A stretch of 64,000 nucleotides of DNA, taken from Parasaccharibacter apium. Lineage in GTDB: Bacteria > Pseudomonadota > Alphaproteobacteria > Acetobacterales > Acetobacteraceae. Position 1 is the stretch's first letter, and each line of letters begins with the position of its first letter. The stretch lies in contig NZ_MEJG01000003.1 of the NCBI RefSeq assembly GCF_002592045.1, forward strand, positions 329,649 to 393,648. The letters are read 5' to 3'. Made by a program: the position numbers and the translations under genes. Shown here piece after piece: positions 20,110 to 27,830 of this stretch. Under the pieces are notes generated by a model. That model worked only from the letters and a program-made list of their open reading frames with translations. It was not told the DNA's origin and did no database searches.

Positions 20110-20886
20110 TTATTCCCTATATCGGTATCCAACACCATAAAGCGTCTCAATATGATTAAAACTATCATCTACCTGTCGAAACTTCTTACGAACCCGCTTA
20201 ATATGACTATCAATTGTGCGGTCATCGACATAAATACTGTCTCCATAGGCCGCATCGATGAGTTGGTCGCGCGACTTCACCATACCTGGGCGCAAGACCA
20301 AAGCTTTGACGAGCAAAAACTCCGTCACTGTTAGGGCAACATCAGTCCCATTCCAGACACATTGATGGCGTGCCTCATCCAGTGATAATCCCCCACGGAT
20401 GAGGATCTCACCACCAACAGCTCCGTCGCCATCTAACCCAGCCTGACTCACTTCATGCCGTCGTAACAGGGCACGAATACGCTCCACCAACAAACGCACG
20501 GAAAAAGGCTTCGTGATATAATCATCCGCCCCGAGCCGTAGCCCCATAAGCTGGTCTAACTCTTCATCCTTTGAGGTTAGAAAAATAACCGGCAAACTAC
20601 TTGAGCGCGTCCTCAGCCGACGTAATAACTCCATCCCATCCATACGCGGCATTTTTACATCCAACACGGCTAAGGAAGCCGAACGAGACAAAATACCCTG
20701 CAAGGCGCTCTCACCGTCCGTATACGTATGAACGACGAACCCCTCAGCCTCTAACGTCATTTGTACAGATGTCAGAATATTACGATCATCATCAACAAGA
20801 GCAATTATCGGGGCTTGCTGCCCCCTAACGCCATATTTCTCTTCCCCAAAAAGTTGATAAACACAAGGGAAGGGACCCTTTACCAT
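20110..20886 (-). CDS. chvI: ChvI-type response regulator
   Basis: This 258-residue OmpR-family regulator has a receiver domain with the acidic pair VDDDRN, phosphoacceptor aspartate in [11 protein letters not shown] and lysine in ITKPF. The winged helix follows ([33 protein letters not shown] and [18 protein letters not shown]). The ATG at 20886 has GTAGGAG five bases upstream and is preferred over one five codons earlier. An unusual N-terminal stretch ([20 protein letters not shown]) precedes the receiver. The ChvG/ChvI pair controls exopolysaccharide, envelope and host-association genes in relatives. Confidence 0.94.
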   Translation of the reverse strand: MVKGPFPCVYQLFGEEKYGVRGQQAPIIALVDDDRNILTSVQMTLEAEGFVVHTYTDGESALQGILSRSASLAVLDVKMPRMDGMELLRRLRTRSSSLPVIFLTSKDEELDQLMGLRLGADDYITKPFSVRLLVERIRALLRRHEVSQAGLDGDGAVGGEILIRGGLSLDEARHQCVWNGTDVALTVTEFLLVKALVLRPGMVKSRDQLIDAAYGDSIYVDDRTIDSHIKRVRKKFRQVDDSFNHIETLYGVGYRYRE

Positions 20887-21302
20887 GAAAACTCCTACCA
20901 TTCTTCACAGGTACCGGAGATGTCAGAGAGTCCTGCCCCCGGATTGCAATATAACATTGACACAGATGAGCACACACACATCTGCCCTCACTGGTCACAA
21001 TTTCTACACCAAAAGGTCATAGTTTTTGAATACCTTAAAATAGGGGTTTTTTAATATATTGTACCTTTATTTTACATTTTTTTAACCTGTTTGCACCGCA
21101 AACAACCTTCAGCCTCTTGTTTTTACAAAAAACAATACTATCTATTATAGGTATTAAGAGGAGTATTTCCTCTATTTGTCGAATGACCTTGCAAAATATG
21201 CAAAGCCACGACATCAAATGGTTAGAAGGCTAGCTTGCGATGACAGTCTTTGCCATATAATGCAGGCCCGCCATCTCATAAGACGCGAACTAGGGTCACA
21301 AC
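20887..21302. other. Divergent intergenic region, chvI and grpE
   Basis: This 416-base AT-rich region is bound by chvI (minus) and grpE (plus). The part from 21020 to 21180 is very A/T-rich with runs of T on both strands, unlike neighbouring DNA. The right end holds a candidate heat-shock promoter for grpE. No gene or tRNA is visible. Confidence 0.5.
21234..21258 (+). promoter_or_regulatory. Candidate sigma32 (RpoH) promoter for grpE
   Basis: CTTGCG at 21234-21239 and CCATAT at 21253-21258, separated by 13 bases, fit the heat-shock pattern CTTG ... CCATNT and lie about 45 bases before the grpE start. grpE is a standard RpoH target, so the context supports the reading. No transcript data are available. 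Confidence 0.5.
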
Positions 21303-21926
21303 ATGACAGAACAAACGTCTCATACCGAAACAGAACACCCCAACACCCCACAGCATGAGGCTCCCTCTCACGCTGATCAGCATGACAGCCAAACAGGCGA
21401 AGGCCATACACACGCTGAGGATAATGCCGAGGCACGCATCGCCGCGTTAGAAGAGAAATTGGCCGAGATGGAAGACCGCTGGAAACGCTCTGAAGCGGAA
21501 AACCAGAATCTTCGCACCCGCCATAAGCGCGAGCTTGAGGATGCCCGTCATTACTCGGTGCAGAAATTTGCGCGCGATGTTGTAGAAGCTGCCGAGAACC
21601 TTCAACGAGGCCTCTCTGCTCTCCCCCCGCATGAAGAAGGCGAAGATGGACTCATCACCCGCCTGCGTGAAGGGTTTGAGGGGACAGAGCGTGCCTTCCT
21701 CTCCATTTTGGAGCGGCATGGCATTACCAAACAAGACCCCACTCATGAGCCTTTTGATGCCAATCTTCATCAAGCCATGCAGGAGCAAGAGGTCGATCAC
21801 CTCCCACCAGGGCATGTCGTCCAAGCATGGACACCAACCTGGTTGCTCAAGGACCGGCTGCTTAAACCTGCTATGGTTATAGTCTCCAACCCATCCTCAA
21901 CCGGTCAAGCACCGAAGAAGGATTAA
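21303..21926 (+). CDS. grpE: GrpE nucleotide exchange factor
   Basis: This 207-residue cochaperone releases ADP from DnaK. A long charged N-terminal tail (TEHPNTPQHEAPSHADQHD) is followed by a coiled coil (about 45-95, IAALEEKLAEMEDRWKRSEA). The beta-domain carries the GrpE signature (EPFDANLHQAMQEQ and VVQAWTPTWLLKDRLLKPAMVIV). dnaK and dnaJ are not nearby; grpE stands alone, followed after 24 bases by a glycosyltransferase. Confidence 0.95.
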   Translation: MTEQTSHTETEHPNTPQHEAPSHADQHDSQTGEGHTHAEDNAEARIAALEEKLAEMEDRWKRSEAENQNLRTRHKRELEDARHYSVQKFARDVVEAAENLQRGLSALPPHEEGEDGLITRLREGFEGTERAFLSILERHGITKQDPTHEPFDANLHQAMQEQEVDHLPPGHVVQAWTPTWLLKDRLLKPAMVIVSNPSSTGQAPKKD

Positions 21927-21950
21927 ACAAAACAACACCCTCATGGCTCT

Positions 21951-22916
21951 ATGACGAACATTCAGAACATCCTTATTATTCGTCATGGGGCCTTGGGAGA
22001 TGTTTGTCAGGCTTTTGAGGCCTTTGCCTCCATTCGGCAGGCCTTTGCGCATGCCCATATTACCCTCCTCACCAGCAGCCCTTATCAAGCTCTTGCTGCC
22101 TCCACCCCTTGGTTTGACGCTATCGCAATTGATGACCGCCCCCCCATCACACATTGGCGGCATTGGCGTAACATCCGCGCTCTGCTGCACAAGATGGACC
22201 TTGTGTTCGACCTCCAAAACTCTGGTCGTACGAGCCGTTATCGCACGCTTGCACCGCATACTATCCTATGGTCAGGCCAACAAAAGCGGGCGAGCCTCCC
22301 TCATCATAATCCCCAAGCCCGCCAGATGCATACGCTCTGCCGACAACGCGACCAGCTCCGCAGCGCAAATGTCCCTTTACAGCCCCGCACGATTCCAACC
22401 TTTCTAAAGGATGAAGGCCCATTCCTTACTGAACCTTATGTGGTGCTTGTCCCCGGTGCTGCACCACATCGACCCGCCAAGCGATGGCCCCTCGCCTATT
22501 TTGCAGATTTAGCCCACACTATCGCCGCATGGGGGTATGTGCCCCTCATTGTAGGGAGTGCAGCAGACGCTCCCCTTGCCGCGCATATCTGCCACCATGT
22601 TCCCACAGCGCGGGACTTTACCGGCAAAACCACATTGCCTGCTTTAGCAGGGCTGCTCCATCGCGCTTTGCTTTGCTGTGGCAATGATACTGGGCCACTA
22701 CATATGGCCGCTATGATGGATTGCCCCACCTTAACCCTCTTTTCTGCCGAGAGTGACCCCCGCCGTTGCGCCCCCCACGGCCTCACAGTAGGGCAAAACC
22801 GCGTGATGCAAGCAGATACGCTTGCTCATATACAGCCAGAGCGTGTGATTACCTTGCTACACGATTGGGGCCTCCCCCTCATGCAAGCACGCAGGGCACA
22901 TCATGCAAAAAAATGA
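21951..22916 (+). CDS. Family 9 glycosyltransferase (heptosyltransferase-like)
   Basis: This 321-residue protein has the GT9 layout: N-terminal ILIIRHGALGDVCQAFEAF (nucleotide-binding loop) and a C-terminal sugar-nucleotide site VVLVPGAAPHRPAKRWP then CCGNDTGPLHMAAMMDCP. GT9 enzymes add heptose or similar sugars to the lipopolysaccharide core at the inner face of the cytoplasmic membrane. Exact sugar and acceptor are not readable. It follows grpE by 24 bases and may share its transcript. Confidence 0.9.
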   Translation: MTNIQNILIIRHGALGDVCQAFEAFASIRQAFAHAHITLLTSSPYQALAASTPWFDAIAIDDRPPITHWRHWRNIRALLHKMDLVFDLQNSGRTSRYRTLAPHTILWSGQQKRASLPHHNPQARQMHTLCRQRDQLRSANVPLQPRTIPTFLKDEGPFLTEPYVVLVPGAAPHRPAKRWPLAYFADLAHTIAAWGYVPLIVGSAADAPLAAHICHHVPTARDFTGKTTLPALAGLLHRALLCCGNDTGPLHMAAMMDCPTLTLFSAESDPRRCAPHGLTVGQNRVMQADTLAHIQPERVITLLHDWGLPLMQARRAHHAKK

Positions 22917-23061
22917 CCCAACGGCACACTATCTCATATTAGGGCTTGCAGAAGAGCCGTTTTAAAGGCCATTTTGCCACCCGCTATGTTCAACGAGTCC
23001 CTTTTCGCCTAACATAAGCTGAAGAATCCCTCTTGATGATGACTGACCAAGGAGTCCTTTC

Positions 23062-25008
23062 ATGCCCGCCATTACCCTACCCGATGGAAGCATTCGCACC
23101 TTCGATGGGGCAGTGACAGGGACAACTATCGCCGACTCCATTGGTCCAGGTTTAGCCCGTGCGGCCATCGCGATGGAGGTTGATGGCAAGGCTGTGGATA
23201 TAGGCTTTACCATCACGCAGGATAGTGCTGTTCGTTTCATCACCCGCAAAGATGAAGATGCCCTCCCGATGATTCGCCATGATGCTGCCCATGTCATGGC
23301 CGAGGCTGTGCAAGCCCTCTGGCCGGGGACGCAAGTAACCATCGGGCCAAGCATTAAAGACGGCTTTTATTACGACTTCTTCCGCGACAAGCCCTTCACC
23401 CCTGCCGATTTTGACGCCATCGAAACCAAAATGGCCGAGATTATCGCCCGTGGAGATGCCTTCACACGGGAGGTATGGGACCGTAACGAGGCCATTGCCT
23501 TCTTTGAGGAACGCGGTGAGAGCTTTAAGGCCGAATTGATTCGCGACCTGCCAGAGAGTGAGGAGATTTCCATTTACCGCCAAGGGGAATGGTTAGACCT
23601 CTGCCGTGGGCCGCATCTCCGCACGACAGGGGATGTTGGCAATGCCTTTAAGCTCATGCGGGTGGCCGGGGCTTATTGGCGGGGGGACCATCGCAACCCC
23701 ATGCTTACGCGCATCTATGGCACAGCATGGCGCGATAAAAAGGAGCTTAAAGCCTATCTAGAACGCCTAGAAGAGGCCGAAAAACGCGACCATCGCCGCA
23801 TTGGCCGGGATATGGACCTGTTCCATATTCAAGAAGAAGCCGTAGGGCAGATTTTCTGGCATCAAAAAGGTTGGCGGCTCTACACAGCGGTGCAAGATTA
23901 TATGCGCCGCGCCCAGAACCGAAACGGCTATCAAGAAGTCCGCACCCCTCAACTTGTGGACCGCACCTTGTGGGAGGCCTCCGGACATTGGGATAAATAT
24001 CGTGAGCATATGTTCATCGCCACAGTGGAGGATGAGGATAAGACCCTCGCCCTCAAACCGATGAACTGCCCTTGCCATGTGCAGATTTTCCGCCATGGCT
24101 TGCGCTCTTACCGGGAGCTGCCGCTGCGTATGGCGGAGTTCGGGGCTTGTCATCGCTATGAACCCTCCGGCTCGTTGCATGGGATTATGCGTGTGCGCGG
24201 CTTTACGCAGGATGATGCGCATATCTTCTGCACAGATGACCAAATCGCTGAAGAAACGGCCCGCTTCGTCACTATGCTAGGCGAGGTCTATAAAGATTTT
24301 GGCTTTGAAAGCTTCCGCGTTAAATTCTCCGACCGGCCTGAAACCCGTGCTGGCTCTGATGAGGTCTGGGACCGTGCCGAGGGGGCCTTAAAACGTGCCT
24401 GCGAAATGGTTGGGGTAGAGTATGAGTTAAACCCCGGCGAAGGTGCCTTTTACGGGCCGAAATTGGAGTTCGTACTGACTGATGCCATCGGGCGCGACTG
24501 GCAATGCGGGACGTTGCAGGTCGATTATGTTCTGCCAGAGCGGCTAGATGCCTCTTACATTGGCGAAGATAGTGCCCGCCACCGGCCTGTTATGCTCCAT
24601 CGCGCTATCTTGGGGAGTTTTGAACGCTTCCTTGGTATCCTCATTGAGCAATATGCCGGGAAGTTCCCCCTCTGGCTGGCCCCAACGCAAGTTGTGGTAG
24701 CGAGCATCGTGACGGATGCTGCTGATTATGCCCAAGAGATTACCGCACGTCTGCAAAAAGCGGGCTTGCATGCGGAGGCTGATATTCGCAATGAGAAAAT
24801 CAATGCGAAGGTGCGTGAGCATAGCCTCGCCCGTGTACCAGTCATCCTCGTTGTTGGCCGCCGTGAGGCAGAGGAAGGTACAGTCAGCCTCCGCCGCCTT
24901 GGGGAACAAGCCCAAAAGGTCCTCCCTTTTGAGGAGATTCTCCCCGCCTTGCAGGAAGAGGCAACACCGCCGGACCTCCTCCGCGCTATGCAGCAGAAAA
25001 CAGCCTGA
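23062..25008 (+). CDS. thrS: Threonyl-tRNA synthetase
   Basis: This 648-residue class II synthetase has a TGS domain (1-60), an editing domain (about 70-230, with the [11 protein letters not shown] zinc/editing motif), a catalytic core with motif 2 ([21 protein letters not shown]) and motif 3 ([20 protein letters not shown]), and a C-terminal anticodon domain. Zinc ligands in the core are in [11 protein letters not shown] and the downstream histidines. AAGGAG lies seven bases before the ATG at 23062. infC follows, the common thrS-infC order. Nothing in the 145-base leader shows a clear tRNA-like operator. Confidence 0.97.
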   Translation: MPAITLPDGSIRTFDGAVTGTTIADSIGPGLARAAIAMEVDGKAVDIGFTITQDSAVRFITRKDEDALPMIRHDAAHVMAEAVQALWPGTQVTIGPSIKDGFYYDFFRDKPFTPADFDAIETKMAEIIARGDAFTREVWDRNEAIAFFEERGESFKAELIRDLPESEEISIYRQGEWLDLCRGPHLRTTGDVGNAFKLMRVAGAYWRGDHRNPMLTRIYGTAWRDKKELKAYLERLEEAEKRDHRRIGRDMDLFHIQEEAVGQIFWHQKGWRLYTAVQDYMRRAQNRNGYQEVRTPQLVDRTLWEASGHWDKYREHMFIATVEDEDKTLALKPMNCPCHVQIFRHGLRSYRELPLRMAEFGACHRYEPSGSLHGIMRVRGFTQDDAHIFCTDDQIAEETARFVTMLGEVYKDFGFESFRVKFSDRPETRAGSDEVWDRAEGALKRACEMVGVEYELNPGEGAFYGPKLEFVLTDAIGRDWQCGTLQVDYVLPERLDASYIGEDSARHRPVMLHRAILGSFERFLGILIEQYAGKFPLWLAPTQVVVASIVTDAADYAQEITARLQKAGLHAEADIRNEKINAKVREHSLARVPVILVVGRREAEEGTVSLRRLGEQAQKVLPFEEILPALQEEATPPDLLRAMQQKTA

Positions 25009-25129
25009 TACGCAGTCCATCCTCCCCCCTTGCGCCGTACCCGCACGGGGGGTATGAATCTAAACAGAAAGTTTGAGACCCCTCACCGTTTTGTATCGGA
25101 TGAGGCCCTAACATCGACAGGAGATGACC

Positions 25130-25684
25130 ATAGCTAGACCGCCATTTCCCGCCGCCCCTAATCGCGAAGGGCCGCGCGTTAATGAAGAGATCCGAGTACC
25201 GCAGGTGCGCGTTATTGATGCCGCAGGCGAGATGGTTGGCATTATGTCAACAAGAGAGGCTCTTTCCCGTGCTTTTTCTGAAGGGTTAGACCTGCTGGAA
25301 ATCAGCCCTACGGCCGAGCCTCCGGTGGCGAAGATTCTCGATTACGGCAAGTTCAAATATGAACAACAAAAGAAGCGTAACGAGGCCCGCAAGAAGCAAA
25401 AGGTCATTGAGATTAAAGAGGTCAAGGTCCGCCCTGGCACGGGCGAGCATGACTTCCAGACCAAAGTAAAGGCTGTGCGTTCCTTCTTAGAGGAAGGCGA
25501 TAAAGTTAAGGTCTCACTCCGCTTTAAAGGCCGTGAGGTTGCTCATCAGGAGCTTGGCTCTAAGATGATGCACCGCATCCGCGAGTCTGTGGATGATATT
25601 GCTAAAGCTGAGCAAACCCCTCGCTTGGAAAATCGTCAGATGATTATGATTCTGGCCCCAAGCAAACAGCGGGATACAAAGTAG
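25130..25684 (+). CDS. infC: Translation initiation factor IF-3, probable ATA start codon
   Basis: This protein of about 184 residues has the N domain (RVNEEIRVPQVRVIDAAGE), the linker YEQQKKRNEARKKQKVIEIK, and the C domain (VKVSLRFKGREVAHQ). IF-3 proofreads the start codon. An ATG lies at 25124, but the ribosome site ACAGGAG ends at 25123, directly touching it, which leaves no spacing. The ATA at 25130 sits six bases after it, and the protein from there reads (M)ARPPFPAAP, matching the MAR-type start of related IF-3. infC genes are known for non-AUG starts that let IF-3 repress itself. A hairpin at 25081-25105 lies in the leader. Confidence 0.85.
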   Translation: MARPPFPAAPNREGPRVNEEIRVPQVRVIDAAGEMVGIMSTREALSRAFSEGLDLLEISPTAEPPVAKILDYGKFKYEQQKKRNEARKKQKVIEIKEVKVRPGTGEHDFQTKVKAVRSFLEEGDKVKVSLRFKGREVAHQELGSKMMHRIRESVDDIAKAEQTPRLENRQMIMILAPSKQRDTK

Positions 25685-25702
25685 GCTTTGTACTTGCTCC
25701 AT

Positions 25703-25735
25703 AAAAACCCGGTCCTTTATAAGGCCGGGTTTTTT
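25703..25735 (+). terminator. Rho-independent terminator after infC
   Basis: The stem AACCCGG with CCGGGTT has extra pairing in the loop. It is followed by a run of six T, 19 bases after the infC stop. A-rich sequence on the left lets it also serve metF, which ends at 25744 on the other strand. Confidence 0.9.
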
Positions 25736-25743
25736 AGTTTCTA

Positions 25744-26622
25744 TCAGCTTGCAAGCTCCACAAGTGGATGCGACCGCTGCCGCCCTAATAAAGTGCATAA
25801 GGTAGAGGTAGGGGCACTTTGATTGAGCGTATAAAAATGGAAATGCTCCACCCCTTCCGCGCGCAAACGCTGGCAGAGGCGATCCACCACCACGGCACTC
25901 AAGCGCGTGCGAATAGGGGGGAGGTCATCCACACCCTCAAAGAGCGTTTTTAACTCCTCCGGGACAGAAGCCCCGCACATTTTGGCAAAACGCCATGCTT
26001 GTACCGCCTTACCAATAGGCAAAATCCCCGGTACGATGGGTTTATTAATCCCCGCCTTCACCGCACGATCTCGGAAACGCAAAAAACATTCTGGGTCAAA
26101 AAAGAATTGCGTAATCGCCCTATCGGCCCCTGCATCAAACTTCTCTTTAAGATGCTCAATATCAGACTGCGCCGATTGCGCCTCGGGGTGCGTCTCTGGG
26201 TATGCCGCAACAGAGATCTCAAAAGGGGCAATCTTCTTCAGCCCCGCTACAAGGTCTGCTGCATAATGATACCCCTCTGGATGCGGGCGATAAGGCGTTG
26301 GGGCCTCACCTTTGGCAACCGGGGCATCACCCCGCAACGCCACAATATGCTTTACCCCTAGGTCCCAATAAGCACGGGCGACATCATCCACCTCACCTTT
26401 AGCGGCATTAACGCATGTAAGATGCCCCGCCAATGGGATAGGCAATGCCTCTACCATCTGTCGTAACGCCTCTAACGTACGCTCCCGCGAGGACCCACCC
26501 GCCCCGTATGTAACGGACATAAAGCGTGGCTCATAGGCAGCAAGACGCTGCGCTACCCGCAATAAAGCCGCGGCTTTCTCGTCCGTCTTAGCGGGAAAAA
26601 ATTCGAATGAGACCTCAGCCAT
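25744..26622 (-). CDS. metF: Methylenetetrahydrofolate reductase MetF
   Basis: This 292-residue FAD enzyme makes 5-methyl-THF, the methyl donor for methionine synthase. Landmarks are the N-terminal SFEFFPAKTDEKA, SVTYGAGGSS, HLTCVNA, and the FAD and substrate loops ALRGDAP and AITQFFFDPE. AGAAGGA stands nine bases before the ATG at 26622. It lies 30 bases downstream of the ArsR-methyltransferase gene and is probably its co-transcribed target. metE, the methionine synthase fed by its product, diverges from the same promoter region. Confidence 0.97.
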   Translation of the reverse strand: MAEVSFEFFPAKTDEKAAALLRVAQRLAAYEPRFMSVTYGAGGSSRERTLEALRQMVEALPIPLAGHLTCVNAAKGEVDDVARAYWDLGVKHIVALRGDAPVAKGEAPTPYRPHPEGYHYAADLVAGLKKIAPFEISVAAYPETHPEAQSAQSDIEHLKEKFDAGADRAITQFFFDPECFLRFRDRAVKAGINKPIVPGILPIGKAVQAWRFAKMCGASVPEELKTLFEGVDDLPPIRTRLSAVVVDRLCQRLRAEGVEHFHFYTLNQSAPTSTLCTLLGRQRSHPLVELAS

Positions 26623-26652
26623 GATGTCCGTTCCTTCTAAAATAAATGTAAG

Positions 26653-27621
26653 TTATGGCGTTTTCGAATCCTGATGTAACGGCAGGCGGCCCATCCAAAG
26701 CTTAACCGTCAACTCACCATCCAAAGAGAGAGGCGGGTCTAACTCCAACCCAGCCGCTTTAAACCATTGCTGCATGCGCTCATCACTAAAACCGAGATAC
26801 ATATGCGCATCCCGCGTACGGAGCTCCTCACGGTCATGCAGGGCGAAATCCACCACCAGCAAACGCCCACCAGGGCTTAAAATCCGCGCCGATTCGGCAA
26901 TCACAGCCGCCGGATGCTGTGCATAACGCAAGGCCTGATGCAAAATCGTCAGGTCAGCCGAGCCTGCGGCTAACGGCAGAGCATAAAAATTCCCCTGCCG
27001 TAACTTAATCTCCTCACCATCAGCCGTGCGATCATCTTCCAATTTCACACGCGCTAGCCGGAGCATAGAAGGGCTACGGTCAAACCCAATGGCACTCTCA
27101 CAACGTGGGGCAAGAAGCTCCAACATGCGCCCCGTACCTGTCCCAATATCCACCACGCGCCCCAATGGCCCCGGCCCGACAAGCTCCATAATGGCCGACT
27201 CGACCGAATCTTCCGAGACATGAAGGGAGCGAATCGCATCCCATTCCGCGGCATGGACCTCAAACCAATCTTCTGCCTCACCCATACGGACATTCCGCAC
27301 AGCTTGGAGACGTTGGCGGTCAGCCCGGCCTGTCTCGTCATCTTCTTCCTCATGATAACGCCGCCAATGGTCCAACGCGGCAAAGATGGGCTCTAGGTCA
27401 TTCTCATCTCCTAAGGCGAGAAAAACCCAGCTCCCTTCCTTGCGGCGTTCCACCAACTCCGCCTCCGCCAATACTTTAACATGGCGAGAGACACGCGGCT
27501 GGCTCTGGCCCAAAACTTGAGCCAGCTCACCGACAGACAACTCCATCTCACGCAATAAACGTAAGATTCGCAAACGTGTTGGCTCTGCAAGAGCCTGAAA
27601 GATGATAAGAGCACGATCCAT
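26653..27621 (-). CDS. ArsR-family regulator fused to a SAM-dependent methyltransferase
   Basis: This 322-residue fusion has residues 1-95 as an ArsR winged helix (ALAEPTRLRILRLLREMELSVGELAQVLGQSQPRVSRHVKVLAEAELV). From about 130 there is a class I methyltransferase with motif I VVDIGTGTGRMLELL and later LSPGGRLLVVDF. No metal-ligand Cys box is seen in the ArsR part. This fusion is the SAM-cycle regulator type of alphaproteobacteria; the methyltransferase-like domain probably binds SAM or SAH as the signal. Its start codon is seven bases from a perfect palindrome, consistent with autoregulation and control of metE opposite. Confidence 0.9.
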   Translation of the reverse strand: MDRALIIFQALAEPTRLRILRLLREMELSVGELAQVLGQSQPRVSRHVKVLAEAELVERRKEGSWVFLALGDENDLEPIFAALDHWRRYHEEEDDETGRADRQRLQAVRNVRMGEAEDWFEVHAAEWDAIRSLHVSEDSVESAIMELVGPGPLGRVVDIGTGTGRMLELLAPRCESAIGFDRSPSMLRLARVKLEDDRTADGEEIKLRQGNFYALPLAAGSADLTILHQALRYAQHPAAVIAESARILSPGGRLLVVDFALHDREELRTRDAHMYLGFSDERMQQWFKAAGLELDPPLSLDGELTVKLWMGRLPLHQDSKTP

Positions 27622-27627
27622 GTGAGA

Positions 27628-27655
27628 GCATATATAACGATTTCATTATATATGC
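27628..27655. promoter_or_regulatory. Perfect 10-bp inverted repeat, probable operator of the ArsR-methyltransferase
   Basis: GCATATATAA at 27628-27637 and TTATATATGC at 27646-27655 are exact reverse complements around an 8-base spacer. They lie immediately before the regulator's start codon and 176 bases before metE. On the minus strand the right arm contains TATAAT, so a bound dimer would cover the -10 of the regulator gene. AT-rich, CATATA-type palindromes are the expected operators for SAM/SAH-responsive ArsR proteins. Confidence 0.75.
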
Positions 27656-27790
27656 AATACATATTGACACATTAAAAAAGCCCTGCCACTTCTAATGGCC
27701 GAAGAGAAATCACCCCGCCGCGTTGAAAGCAAAAAAGCGGTTGGACGTAATCTTCCATGGCTGTCTTACACGAGCAGTCTCATTCTTACT

Positions 27791-27810
27791 GGTGGGGGCT
27801 TCCCTCCACC
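27791..27810 (+). promoter_or_regulatory. Leader hairpin just before the metE ribosome site
   Basis: GGTGGGGG and CCCTCCACC pair in an eight-base-pair stem (one G-T pair) with a tight CTTC loop, ending about ten bases before CAGGAGG. It could tune translation or act as an attenuator element. No known riboswitch core could be recognised in the 27656-27830 leader. Confidence 0.5.
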
Positions 27811-27830
27811 AAAACGCCAGGAGGTATGTC

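Noticed and set aside
27656..27830. Cobalamin or SAM riboswitch in front of metE
   Set aside because: A GCCACT string occurs, but the surrounding conserved boxes of the cobalamin riboswitch are absent, and no SAM-II pseudoknot pattern was found.
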